A stretch of DNA of 64,000 nucleotides from Streptococcus mitis subsp. hohhotensis (GCF_000722775.1 NZ_JPFZ01000011.1:80256-144255), one strand, 5' to 3'. Positions 39,307 to 48,448 are shown, counted from the stretch's first letter. Numbers and translations are program-made. Notes: generated by a model from the letters alone, not told the origin.

Positions 39307-42275
39307 TTATTTTGAATCAATAATCTTTTTTAACATTCCGATTATCTCATCCTTTTTAATCTGCTGTTCAAATTTTACGTTTAAGCCTTCCTCTTTTAGA
39401 AGCTCAAAGAATTTTCTTGCGCTTTCAATACGTAATTTTTCTTCTCCTCTTATAGAAGTTACACTATCTACATCTTTTGTTTCAATGATCAGGTTGATTT
39501 CTAACTCCTTGTCTTCTTTTTGAAGGACATACATAAAATCTGGGCTAGTTGTTCCTCCAAAATATAAAGGTACTTGGATACTTCGACGAGGAATTTTCCC
39601 AAAAACTACTACTTCTTCAATATTACTACGCTCAATGTTTAACTTCTCTAGATCTGAATCATATACAAAACTATCATAAAGGAAATTTTCAGGAACTTTC
39701 TTAGTAAAATCTTTATAAACGCCAATATTTCCCTGGATAATCTTTTCACGTGGAGATCCATCTAGATTAGTAAGGGCTGTCTCACCAAGTTTCACATCCA
39801 TTTTCTTATAACTGAATCTATTCACAAAAGTTTTTTCAACCCATTCTCTATACTTATTAATGAAGTTTGACAGAGTTTTAATATTGAAAAAATCTTCTTC
39901 AAGCTCATTACTTTTAGAATATTCAATTAGTGCTCTATGAATAATTAGAATGGGCAGATTGGTATTTTTATGTAGCTTCTTTAAAAACTCATTATAAGGA
40001 ATCGTTTCTCTAGTTATAAAATTACCAACTTGTTGTTCACTAAGTGCTAGTTTTTGATTCTCTTTAGATAGTCTTTTTTCTGTAACTGTGATATGATCTT
40101 GACTATAAATCCCATCATTTAATATATCTAGTACAGACTTCTGAAGATCCTCTACCGATAAATCTTCTATTTTTACATAATACTTCTTATTAAGATTTTC
40201 CCATAGTGATTTTAGATTTTTAAATTTATGAGGGCGGATATTAACATAATTTTTGTTCTTATTATGTTTATTTAAAACTTTATTTGGTTTAAGTCCCTTA
40301 TTAAACTCAGGGTATCTAATGAAAAAGTCTTCCCTATTTTCATCGATAATATTATATTTTCTATCTATAAATTTGTTAGTCAGTAAATCAATAAATAGGT
40401 CATTGACTTCTACATTACGCTTTTCAGCCACTTTTTGAAGGTCACTATCACTAATGGTATGACTCTGAGCAATATCACTATTAATTTCACTAACTAATGT
40501 ATTAGCAAAATTCTCATCGCTAAAATCAACAAGATAGGTAAGATAAAACTCTTCATCTGAGATTCTATTACCATATTCATCAACAGGTAGACGAAGGCCT
40601 CGACCAACTTCCTGCAGTTTACTTATTTCACTACCACTTGAACGGAGTTTGGCAATTTGAAAAATATTAGGATTATCCCAACCTTCACGCAAAGTCCATT
40701 TCGAAAAGATAAATCTTATTGTATTCCAAGTTCCATCTTCATTTTTGTAAGAAAGTAGTTTTTCTTTGTCGCGTAATATAGCATCAATTTCTTCCTTGAT
40801 TTTATCGTCATCAGTAGAATTATCAACAGAGAAGTAACCACCGTTTGTAGCAGTTAAATCAGTTAAAGATGCTTTCAGAAAATCAAGATATTCAGAATTA
40901 ACAAAACTCCGTTCTTCTTCTAATTTAGTTATTCTTCTTTTAAGTTCAGCTTTCAGAAAACTCTCAAATTTAACCTTGAGATAACCATTGTTATCCTCTC
41001 CTCGATACGAATAAACACTATCAATGAAAAATAGGGAGAGAGTTTTAATCTTTCTTTGACGGTTGAAGTTGTCTTTTTCTAGGTCAAAATGATTTTTCAG
41101 AGCCTGCTTAAGCATAATGTCCTGATAATTATCAGAATATATATTTGTAAAAACACTCTCTCCAACTGCTAAAGTTGTCCCGTTTGACAATGCGACTCCT
41201 TTTTTGATCCCATTTTCTTCAATCTTGCCAATCTTTTCAAGAGTCAAGCCTCGAAATTCTGGAGAAATACTCGACAGATTCTCCCCAAGTCCAACCGTGA
41301 TTTCATTTCTAGATTCTTCATTTCTAAAAATTGCTACTTTCGGTCTTCTGCTGGTTATTTCCAACAATTTAACTTTCTTAGTTTCTTTATCAGTGCTTTC
41401 CGGTGTCTGGATAGAAACTCCCTTGACTAAGCCATCATTAAATGCTTTAATGGCATTTAAATTGTAAACAAGGTTATTGTAGTCAATTTCGTTTGTATTA
41501 TCATCTTTTGGAAAAGTAGCTCCAAACCTGATAATGACTTGAGGATGAATCTTCTCTACCAATTTCTTATAGGCTTTATTCTCTTTTTTAAATCTATGAG
41601 GTTCATCAATAATAACGACCGGACGCGTCTCACGCAAAGCATCCATGGGAACAGTTATGGAACCAAAGAGGGTCTGATCATAATTTCTTTCCATAGTAGA
41701 TGCTGATAGCAGCATTCCACTGGTCATTAGGAGAGTATTGATGCGATTCCCTTCTAAACGAGTTCCCCGAGAAAAGTTAGAAATTGCTGAAGGAAACATT
41801 TTTTCTTTCCTCTATTTGCTCTCATGGGATCAAGTACTTCAAGTTGAAGGTCAATATTGGGATAAAGATCAGCAAAGTGTTCGCGGGCGTAGTCAGATTC
41901 TATAAATTTTTTTGTTCCTTCTTTAATTGGAGTAGTTGGTACTAAAATAATGAACTTGTTAAAACCATAGTTTTTGTGCAGTTCATACATTACTCGAGTA
42001 TACGCATATGTCTTACCCGTTCCTGTTTCCATCTTAACATCAATTCCAAGGATATCATCCATCTCAGCTTTTCTATCTAATTTAGAGATTACAGTTCCTG
42101 GTAAAAATTCCCCATTTTGAATTTTTTGAATATTATCTTTAATTTTCACATCATTTGAGTTAAAGGTAGGATTACTATTAATATTACCATAATTAAAAAG
42201 AACATCATGAAAGACTTCATTTACGGTATTTACAGCATTGGTTTGATGAGGTAATATTTGTAATTGAAGTTTCAT
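39307..42275 (-). pseudogene. res: Type III restriction enzyme Res subunit, reading frame broken at an A6 run
   Basis: Start ATG 42275, one base after the mod stop. The N-terminal piece (to 41754) has Walker A METGTGKTYAY and VPTTPIKEG. The C-terminal piece (39307 to about 41799) has DEAD-box VIIDEPHRF, helicase motif VGRGLRLPVDEYGNR and nuclease motif SPDFMYV with LIIETK. Joined they give about 990 residues, the usual Res size. The break is at 41800-41805, where the minus strand reads GGAAAGAAAAAATGTTTCC; one extra A, or a -1 slip on the A run, joins the frames. Without that, Res is truncated before its DEAD box and restriction is off. Confidence 0.85.
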
Positions 42276-42276
42276 T

Positions 42277-44211
42277 TTAGTACCTTTCATTTATTGTTAC
42301 TTCTTTACCATTTCTCAGATTTTTAATATTATTTTTTAATTCTATCAGAACCCCATGAGGGAAAGAATAAGGATAATAAACGATACGATTGATATTTAGG
42401 TCATTATTCTCAACCATCTCAATTAAACGTTTAACATCCTGACTTTCAATCCCATCATTGATTAAATAAAGTGTATTTTCATAAATCTGAGACGTGTAAT
42501 TTTCTAGTTTAACATCCTGCCATTTAGCATGGAGTCCATAACCATCCTGATTGAGCCAAGTTGTTAAGATTGTATCAAGACCAGAGCACACAGAATCTTC
42601 AAAATAGGCTACAGGATCTTCTGGTACCAATGTGTCAGGGTTAAATCTCTCCAATTTATCCAAAGTGTTTTCACTTATCTTAGATAATTTGACAAGTTTA
42701 AAGCCATAATCGATATCCGCACGTGTTTCTGCCTTAATTTTAGCAGCCGCTTGCTTAATTCGCTCTCTTCCGATTTCATCGATTGTTTTGTAACCTGCTT
42801 TAGCTGCCGGTTTAGAATCCTGAATCTCTTCCGGCTTCTGAACAAGAATATATTTACGATTTCCACCATCTTCTGCATTTAGCTTCATAACAGCATGAGC
42901 AGTTGTTGCTGAACCCGAGAAAAAATCAAGAATTAGTGAATCTGGTTCTAAACTAATCCTTTGAATTTTTACCATTAATTCAACTGGTTTAGGAGTCTCG
43001 AAATATTTCCCCTTTAATAAATTTTTTACTTCTAAAGTTGCTTTTTTATTACCAACATTTTCATCCCACAATTCGTCAGTTATATCTAAAAATTTCCAGA
43101 TATTTCCAGATTGTTTAGTTCTTCCTTCTAAATAAAATTTTTGATAAGGATGCCACCTTTTTACTCCATTTTTGTCAATATTTTTCCAAATAATTAAACC
43201 TTGTTTTTCTAAGGATTTATATTTTTCATAAGAACACATCCATCTACTTTCATACCCTGTTGGGCCATATGGATAAACATCATCACCATCTGGATCAATT
43301 ATAGGATAAAACATGGTCGGTCTATCTTCACGTCTATCCTCTCCACCTGTTCTTCGCAAAGAACGAGATAAAAATCTATTTCCGTCTTCATCTACTTCAT
43401 TATATATTTCAGCAGAATTATTATCCATAGGTAAACCATGAATAACCGTACTTGCGATATCGCGTGAATATACCAAACAATAGTCCAATTCGTTAACAAA
43501 CCCATCAAAACCGCCACCAGTTGGAGTCCCAGTAGCTCTAGTTATCATAGTTAGAAAATTTTCTTCCCCAAAAATTTCATCACAAATTAGCTTAAGATTA
43601 GCTTGTTCATTATCATCAACAGAGATAAAAATTACTCCGTCTTCTCTGAGAAGGTCTCGGGCTAAGACCAGACGAGGATACATAAAACTCAACCATGCAG
43701 AATGAGTACTTTTCCCTCTCATATCTATAATTCTATTAGCTTCATCTAGATCAATTCCCATTCTTTCACTCAATATTTGAGCATTATATTTAAAATCATC
43801 AGAATAAATAAAACCATCACTCCCAGTGTTGTATGGGGGATCAATATATATACATTTGACTTTTCGACTGTATGATTTGAGCAGATGCTTAAGTGCATCT
43901 AAATTATCCCCTATTATATATAGGTTTTCTGAATCTTTATTTTCTCCTTTTCTATTATGTTCAATTAAAGGGCTAATAACAGTTTCACTGCCAGTAGATG
44001 TTTGAAATCTGCCATAACTTTTTCCCAAAAAATTTAATTCATATCCTTCTTTTGTAACTGTAACTTCATTAGAGTTAAGCATTTTTTGAAATCTGTCCAT
44101 CAAGAAGTTTCCATTTACATCAAAAAAATTAGGGAAAATATTTTTAAACAAAGAAATTTCACGACCGTTCGGTGTCATATTTTCATTATTGTTTATCTGT
44201 TCTCTAATCAT
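42277..44211 (-). CDS. mod: Type III DNA methyltransferase Mod subunit
   Basis: About 644 residues. Start taken as ATG 44211 because AGAGG lies 6 bases upstream; ATG 44217 overlaps that site. Catalytic motif IDPPYNTGSDGF comes first and the SAM motif DFFSGSATTAHAVM later, the beta-class N6-adenine order of type III Mod proteins. The middle region (FVNELDYCLVYSRDIAS to LWDENVGNKKATLEVK) is the target-recognition part. No simple-sequence repeat is seen in mod. It remains intact although res is broken, so it could act as a solitary methyltransferase. Confidence 0.93.
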   Translation of the reverse strand: MIREQINNNENMTPNGREISLFKNIFPNFFDVNGNFLMDRFQKMLNSNEVTVTKEGYELNFLGKSYGRFQTSTGSETVISPLIEHNRKGENKDSENLYIIGDNLDALKHLLKSYSRKVKCIYIDPPYNTGSDGFIYSDDFKYNAQILSERMGIDLDEANRIIDMRGKSTHSAWLSFMYPRLVLARDLLREDGVIFISVDDNEQANLKLICDEIFGEENFLTMITRATGTPTGGGFDGFVNELDYCLVYSRDIASTVIHGLPMDNNSAEIYNEVDEDGNRFLSRSLRRTGGEDRREDRPTMFYPIIDPDGDDVYPYGPTGYESRWMCSYEKYKSLEKQGLIIWKNIDKNGVKRWHPYQKFYLEGRTKQSGNIWKFLDITDELWDENVGNKKATLEVKNLLKGKYFETPKPVELMVKIQRISLEPDSLILDFFSGSATTAHAVMKLNAEDGGNRKYILVQKPEEIQDSKPAAKAGYKTIDEIGRERIKQAAAKIKAETRADIDYGFKLVKLSKISENTLDKLERFNPDTLVPEDPVAYFEDSVCSGLDTILTTWLNQDGYGLHAKWQDVKLENYTSQIYENTLYLINDGIESQDVKRLIEMVENNDLNINRIVYYPYSFPHGVLIELKNNIKNLRNGKEVTINERY

Positions 44212-44393
44212 TTCCATCCTCTTCTAAATTATAAATAATTTGATAATCTTCACTGTTAATTATATCATACTCTATTCTCCTTATTGAAAGATAATAAAAT
44301 AATAGTCAATAATTTAATTAGATGAATGATTTAAGTTTAACATATTATAACTCTAATTCCTAGGAAAAATTGACCTAAAAATTTTCTCTTTAG

Positions 44394-44465
44394 TTAATCT
44401 AGAATTTCTTTTTCAGTAATTCTTAACTTTGTTCTCCGTTCTTTTGATTTCTCTAGTTGATACAT
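44394..44465 (-). pseudogene. Remnant of an HdiR-like repressor N-terminus
   Basis: A 23-codon frame MYQLEKSKERRTKLRITEKE ending in TAA matches the start of the SOS repressor at 22009 (MYQPEKLKARRKELKLTQKE) at roughly 13 of 20 positions. The rest of the gene is absent. The surrounding 44212-44578 has no intact gene; a second open stretch overlapping the ImmA gene end reads SVAYAWNSLILTDEQARKQA and is unrecognised. Confidence 0.5.
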
Positions 44466-44578
44466 GATTTATCTCACATTAATAACAATTGTAATTCTGC
44501 TTGTTTTCTTGCTTGCTCATCTGTCAATATTAAACTATTCCAAGCATATGCTACTGATTTTCCTTTGTTATAAATTAA

Positions 44579-45334
44579 TCAAATTTTTAAATTATTAATA
44601 CTTTCTCTTAGTTCATTCCAATTACTCTGGTTAACTAACTCTGGCAGTTCCTGACTTGAAACAAATCCCTGTTCAAAAATACGATTTTGAATCTGAATCT
44701 TTAAAGAAGCACTATATTGATTGAACTCATCAATCAATTGTTGTTTTATGTCATGAAACAAACTATGTATTGAAAAATTTTTCATCTCTATATAGTCATT
44801 GATAGCCTGTTTAATTTCATCTTCTTCGTTTGGAAAATACATTCGTAATAAATCTATCAAACGAAAGTATAGAGCTTGTTTTGAAACCTTTAAACTTTCT
44901 TGTATCCCCTGAAAACTCTCGCAACTGTAATAAATTTTAGATAATAAAACAATATCCGGCATTAACACTATGGCAGAAAAAATATTTGCCTCACGTTCTA
45001 GTAAACTTTCCTGATTATCGATAGATTCTGTAAAACAAGTGCCATTATGATTAAGGATAAAATGACCTAGTTCGTGACATAGGGTAAAATTCTGCTTAAC
45101 TTTAGGATTATCCTTTTCATAAGAAAAACTAATCCCATAATCATCAATTATCGTTAATCCTTCAATCTTATGATTTGAGAAGCGGTGACTAATCACTTGA
45201 ATCTGATATTTTTGAATACAATGTTGAAAGAAATAATTGAAATTATAGTTTAGTAATGAAATATCGTTATTCTTCATGTACTGATATAACACGTGTTTTG
45301 TAGACTTACTTATCCTTGTATACAATTCATTCAA
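44579..45334 (-). CDS. ImmA/IrrE-family metallopeptidase
   Basis: 251 residues. Zinc-protease motif HELGHFILNH near residue 85 (HExxH). A C-terminal helical part follows. The start is TTG 45334, supported by AAGGAGG nine bases upstream. In ICEBs1 and ICESt3-type elements such proteases cleave the cI-like repressor after DNA damage. Here a dead XRE gene lies 1.4 kb upstream, so its natural substrate may be gone. A perfect SOS-like palindrome is 69 bases upstream of the start. Confidence 0.85.
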   Translation of the reverse strand: MNELYTRISKSTKHVLYQYMKNNDISLLNYNFNYFFQHCIQKYQIQVISHRFSNHKIEGLTIIDDYGISFSYEKDNPKVKQNFTLCHELGHFILNHNGTCFTESIDNQESLLEREANIFSAIVLMPDIVLLSKIYYSCESFQGIQESLKVSKQALYFRLIDLLRMYFPNEEDEIKQAINDYIEMKNFSIHSLFHDIKQQLIDEFNQYSASLKIQIQNRIFEQGFVSSQELPELVNQSNWNELRESINNLKI

Positions 45335-45402
45335 AGAATGATACCTCCTTAAAGCGTAAAATACAAAACTAAATCAAATAGGTTGAGTTTGTTGTGTAAA
45401 AA

Positions 45403-45420
45403 AGTGGACAATTGTCCACT
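45403..45420 (-). promoter_or_regulatory. Perfect palindrome resembling the HdiR operator
   Basis: AGTGGACAATTGTCCACT, 18 bases, fully self-complementary. It shares AGTGGACA and TGTC with the operator of the chromosomal SOS cassette at 22128-22145. It overlaps the stop codon of the membrane-protein gene and precedes the ImmA-like gene. No clear -10 was found around it. Confidence 0.6.
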
Positions 45421-46612
45421 AATTAAAGGTAGATGATTCATAAATACCCCGGATAGAAAACGGTTCCTCGTTACAATTCAATTGATCTAACACCTTATTT
45501 TCATCTTTATATTTATTATACTTTCCACTTCCTTTCTTAATAAACTTTATATACTTCTTCCTATTTCGTAATGATTTTCTCTCTTCTTTATTATTCAATT
45601 CAAGTATTATCTGTGCACTATCAATTTTTATTATTTTACCAATTTTTTCTTCATCATCACTTAGAACTTCTAATTTTTCATTTAAATAAAAAATTGTTTT
45701 ATCATCCTTTACCCTTCGGCCATCAATATTCAATAGGAAATTCCTTGCAATAACATCTTTTTTTGAAAGCATATTCCAATCTCCATTTAGTTCTAACTGA
45801 GTAGAATATAAACCAAGATGTTTTTGAAAAAACTGTCTAGAACCTGGGAAATAAATTATAAACAAAGGAATAATCCATACTACTAGCAAGTAAATGAAGC
45901 GCATTAATAGCGGCGTTGCAATCTCTATAAGCTTAGCATTACACATAGGAAACGGAATCATTCTTGATATTACGTACATAATTGAAATCATAAATATCAG
46001 ATTAAATCTAAGAATTGAAATTTGTTGTGCCCTATATTTAGAAATTTTTATGTTGAACAATAGCTCAGAATTTTCTGGTGTTAACAAAAATATAAATAAT
46101 GCACTAAATGCTGATATAATTGCTGATTCTTTGGGATCAAAAAAATATAATACAATTCCAAAGATAAATTCAATACTTGCCGCAGTTATGAAAGGTCGTA
46201 TATTTTCTAGTGTCGTACTTTTCATTAGATAAGCTTCCCATACGGGCATAATAAATATAAATAATATTGCCAAAATAGCCAATAAAATTGAATCAAAAAA
46301 ACTAAAACTCGTATCGTGTAATTGTTCAATTGAGAAAAGTACTAAATAAGTTAAAATTAAAAAATCTATACAGCCGAAACCAGCTGTTATAAAAAAATTC
46401 GCAATTTTTTCAATAATGTTTTTCGTTCGCGAAAGATAAAAAAAACAGAATACTTTTAAACAAATAAAAATAAAAATAAAAATAAAAATATAAGCTATAA
46501 ATTTATCTTCTAAACCACCACAATAAAGAAGAACTATCCCCAAAATAAAGAATATAAGATGTGTTATCACAGTCACCAAATAGTCTCTTTGATGAATTAC
46601 CCTTTCTAGCAT
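45419..46612 (-). CDS. Multi-spanning membrane protein with cytoplasmic beta-rich C-terminus, unknown
   Basis: 397 residues. About nine hydrophobic segments occupy residues 12-260 (VITHLIFFILGIVLLYCGG, FIFIFIFICLKVFCFFYL and others). The last 130 residues are soluble and strand-rich (LELNGDWNMLSKKDVIARNF, DKTIFYLNEKLEVLSDDEEK), then basic. No family recognised. A membrane domain plus a small soluble domain in a defence-rich island would fit an effector, but nothing proves it. RBS is weak (AGAGAG). Confidence 0.65.
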   Translation of the reverse strand: MLERVIHQRDYLVTVITHLIFFILGIVLLYCGGLEDKFIAYIFIFIFIFICLKVFCFFYLSRTKNIIEKIANFFITAGFGCIDFLILTYLVLFSIEQLHDTSFSFFDSILLAILAILFIFIMPVWEAYLMKSTTLENIRPFITAASIEFIFGIVLYFFDPKESAIISAFSALFIFLLTPENSELLFNIKISKYRAQQISILRFNLIFMISIMYVISRMIPFPMCNAKLIEIATPLLMRFIYLLVVWIIPLFIIYFPGSRQFFQKHLGLYSTQLELNGDWNMLSKKDVIARNFLLNIDGRRVKDDKTIFYLNEKLEVLSDDEEKIGKIIKIDSAQIILELNNKEERKSLRNRKKYIKFIKKGSGKYNKYKDENKVLDQLNCNEEPFSIRGIYESSTFN

Positions 46613-46695
46613 TATAATCTCTCTTTTCTAATTAATGATAAATACAGCACTTAAAAATGCAAATTATACAACTATTGATTACTATCTTCTATTCT

Positions 46696-47021
46696 CTACT
46701 TTTTAAATGCTTTCTTTCGTTTTTCCATAAACTCAATCAGCTCTCTCTCTTAAAAATCTCTTTTTCCTCATCAGTCAATCCTTTTGAATTCATACGAAAA
46801 AGCAATTCAATATTTTCCAAATCTTCTTCATTACCTGAAAGATAGTCCATAGTAACTCCAAAGAAGTTAGCAAACTTCTCTAGAGTATCAGATTATGGTC
46901 TTCTTTTACCACTTTCCCATTGCTGATAATTAGGTTGCTTAATCCTAAATTTCTCTGCGATTTCTTTTTGTGTTAATCCTTTTTTTAAGCGTAGTTCTTT
47001 TAATCGCTCTGGAAATCACAT
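46696..47021 (-). pseudogene. Degraded XRE/cI-like regulator of element B
   Basis: Reads FPERLKELRLKKGLTQKEIA then QQWESGKRRP and TLEKFANFFGVTMDYLSG, a clear helix-turn-helix repressor. Three lesions: TGA as second codon (47016-47018), TAA after KRRP (46893-46895), and a frameshift in a CT/AG repeat at 46741-46750 that cuts off a tail reading IEFMEKRKKAFKK. It faces away from the element's plus-strand genes, as control genes of ICESt3-type elements do. Confidence 0.75.
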
Positions 47022-47068
47022 TCTACTATCCTCAAAAATTAAATTTTTTTCAAAAAACGCTTGATTAA

Positions 47069-47111
47069 ATACTCAATTGAGTATATAACAAAAATATATT
47101 CGATAGAGTAT
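47069..47111. promoter_or_regulatory. Palindromic operators of the element B regulator
   Basis: ATACTCAATTGAGTAT (47069-47084) is a perfect 16-base palindrome. ATATTCGATAGAGTAT (47096-47111) is a degenerate second copy. They lie between the dead repressor gene and the divergent plus-strand genes. Confidence 0.65.
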
Positions 47112-47335
47112 ATATCTTTTTTAAAATAAGAACCTTATTTTAGAAGGCTTCGTTCATAGACAATTAAATAAAAAGTGCGTCTGACAACCAGATGACTAAT
47201 CATCAGAACAACACATAAACTTCGTACCTTTATTGTAAATGTTTTGGAAAGGAAAGTCAATTCCTTATATGGTTGAAGTGAAGATATAAAACATTTTTAT
47301 GGGCTTTCGCACTTTTCCGAATAGTAAAGTGAACC

Positions 47336-47560
47336 GGATTCGCCAAAGGGCGCAAGAGAATCCAATAGGTATGATAGTGACTACCTATTGAGGTTAGCTG
47401 GGAAAGCGATGGTAATTCATACAATGCACCTTGCTAAACATTGCCATCGTGAAGAAGGGATCTTTCAACCAAATAACTTATCTTTACTGCTGTCTATCCT
47501 TATCAGATAGACTCACTATCAAGCTACTAAGTCTTCTTTTTACTTAGTAGCTTTTTTATT
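47336..47560 (+). ncRNA. Structured leader ending in a strong terminator
   Basis: Successive stems: GGATTC (47336) with GAATCC (47358-47363); CAATAGGTA (47363) with TACCTATTG (47382-47390); CGATGGTAA (47407) with TTGCCATCG (47441-47449); then AAGCTACTAAGT / ACTTAGTAGCTT with TTTTTTA (47521-47560). It sits directly before the DUF961-like gene. It could be an attenuator leader or a single-strand origin. No known riboswitch class recognised. Confidence 0.5.
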
Positions 47561-47584
47561 TTACAATCAGAAAGGAAAAAACTT

Positions 47585-47881
47585 ATGATTCCAGACACTT
47601 TAAAAATGAAACCAGATTTTATCAGTCTAGCTTACTACGAAAAATTAGGAAACATTCCTCGTTATGTCTTTGGTAAAGAAGGAAAGTACCAAAGACATAT
47701 TCTAAATAGTGAAACTCATGGTGCCTTCCACGTTATTACACCTGCTTCTACCACTGTCTTTCCGAAAGATACTCTTATTGAAGCAGTTAACCCTATTTTC
47801 CTATCAGATACGTCTCTGAATGTAAATTCTGTCGTACCTGCTCTCAATGTTTTTGCTGAGAAACTAATACTCAAGAAATAA
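47585..47881 (+). CDS. Small ICE-type protein, DUF961-like
   Basis: 98 residues, soluble, start [20 protein letters not shown] with AAAGGA upstream. The end ([23 protein letters not shown]) resembles the beta-rich DUF961 proteins that open the conjugation operons of Tn916/ICESt3-type elements (pattern ITIPASVP..VELINPI). That assignment is from memory of the pattern. The genes that should follow have been deleted up to the integrase tail. Confidence 0.5.
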   Translation: MIPDTLKMKPDFISLAYYEKLGNIPRYVFGKEGKYQRHILNSETHGAFHVITPASTTVFPKDTLIEAVNPIFLSDTSLNVNSVVPALNVFAEKLILKK

Positions 47882-47902
47882 TAAAATAAAGGAGAAAATA
47901 AA

Positions 47903-48043
47903 ATGGCTAAAACTGGATTAAACTATGGAATCTATAAAGCACTAACACATAGCGATACAGGCACAACGCAGATTTATGTCAATACTTCTAATGTAGTCCC
48001 TATGGCAGTCGGTGAATTTGCCTTAAAGTCTCTAAAACAATAA
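47903..48043 (+). pseudogene. Integrase C-terminal tail fused to a foreign start
   Basis: A 46-codon frame with good GGAG site and ATG. Codons from ALTHSDTGTTQIYVNTSNVV to VGEFALKSLKQ match the end of the intact integrase at 58430-58535 (ALTHSDTLTTKTYVNTSNVI), including the catalytic Tyr. The first 12 residues (MAKTGLNYGIYK) are unrelated and look like the start of the second gene of the element. This is the scar of a large internal deletion. Confidence 0.78.
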
Positions 48044-48054
48044 GATGAAAATAA

Positions 48055-48115
48055 GGTAAACTTTGAGGTGAACTTTTTCAAAAAACACGAAAAAAGCACC
48101 CATGAGGTAAACTCT
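48055..48115 (+). repeat. Integrase arm-type repeats of element B
   Basis: GGTAAACTTT (48055), GGTGAACTTT (48067) and GGTAAACTCT (48106) are direct repeats directly after the integrase tail. Their placement matches the GGTGTGAA repeats after the intact integrase of element C. Confidence 0.5.
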
Positions 48116-48149
48116 TGAGTGCTTTGAAACGTTGATATAATCGTATTGA

Positions 48150-48197
48150 TTAACGTTTACTAAATTGTGATGCTTTACGAGCTTTCTTAAGACCTGG
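48150..48197 (-). other. Displaced 3' end of rpsI (att site, site 3)
   Basis: The minus strand encodes [15 protein letters not shown] and a stop, identical in protein to the end of rpsI at 58645-58692 but with different synonymous codons for Ser, Phe, Gln and Ala. The shared run is CTTTACGAGCTTT followed by TTAAGACCTGGTT. It marks the outer boundary of element C and the inner end of element B. Confidence 0.85.
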
Positions 48198-48305
48198 TTG
48201 GAAAAACTATTATTTGAATAAGTTTTAATATCCCTTCAAAATCAACGTTTTCCCTCTTTTTCAGAAAACACTTTTTCATCTAATTTGAATAAATTTTATT
48301 TGAAT

Positions 48306-48366
48306 GGTGTGAATTTTACCTTAAAAATACACGAATTGAGCTAGAATTTACCGAAAAGTTCACACC
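48306..48366. repeat. Left-end arm sites of element C
   Basis: GGTGTGAA at 48306-48313 and its complement TTCACACC at 48359-48366, a 61-base inverted pair. The same octamer occurs four times at the right end (58537-58607), as expected for arm-type sites bound by a tyrosine recombinase. Confidence 0.6.
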
Positions 48367-48399
48367 ATATAAAATTTATATATATCCTAACAAAAACAT

Positions 48400-48430
48400 A
48401 GAAAAGAGAGCAAACCGCTCTCCTTTTTTA
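48400..48430 (-). terminator. Terminator after the choline-binding protein gene
   Basis: The minus strand forms GAGAGC / GCTCTC with a short loop, followed by TTTTC. It starts 19 bases after the stop codon at 48449. Confidence 0.7.
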
Positions 48431-48448
48431 TTATTACAATTTAATCTT

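Larger units (their letters stand above)
38930..48197. mobile_element. Element B, decayed integrative element at rpsI
   Basis: From fossil end 2 to the displaced rpsI tail. Right part: dead XRE regulator, palindromic operators, structured leader, DUF961-like gene and an integrase tail, the layout of a Tn916/ICESt3-type control region with the conjugation genes deleted. Left part: cargo (membrane protein, ImmA-like protease, type III restriction-modification). Confidence 0.55.

Noticed and set aside
45419-46612. CBASS effector Cap15
   Set aside because: No nucleotidyltransferase gene is nearby, and nine spans differ from the two-span plus barrel design.
47330-47450. tRNA-like or riboswitch-like fold
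   Set aside because: The stems do not form a cloverleaf and no CCA or TPsiC-type sequence is present; no known riboswitch core is recognisable, so only a structured leader is claimed.
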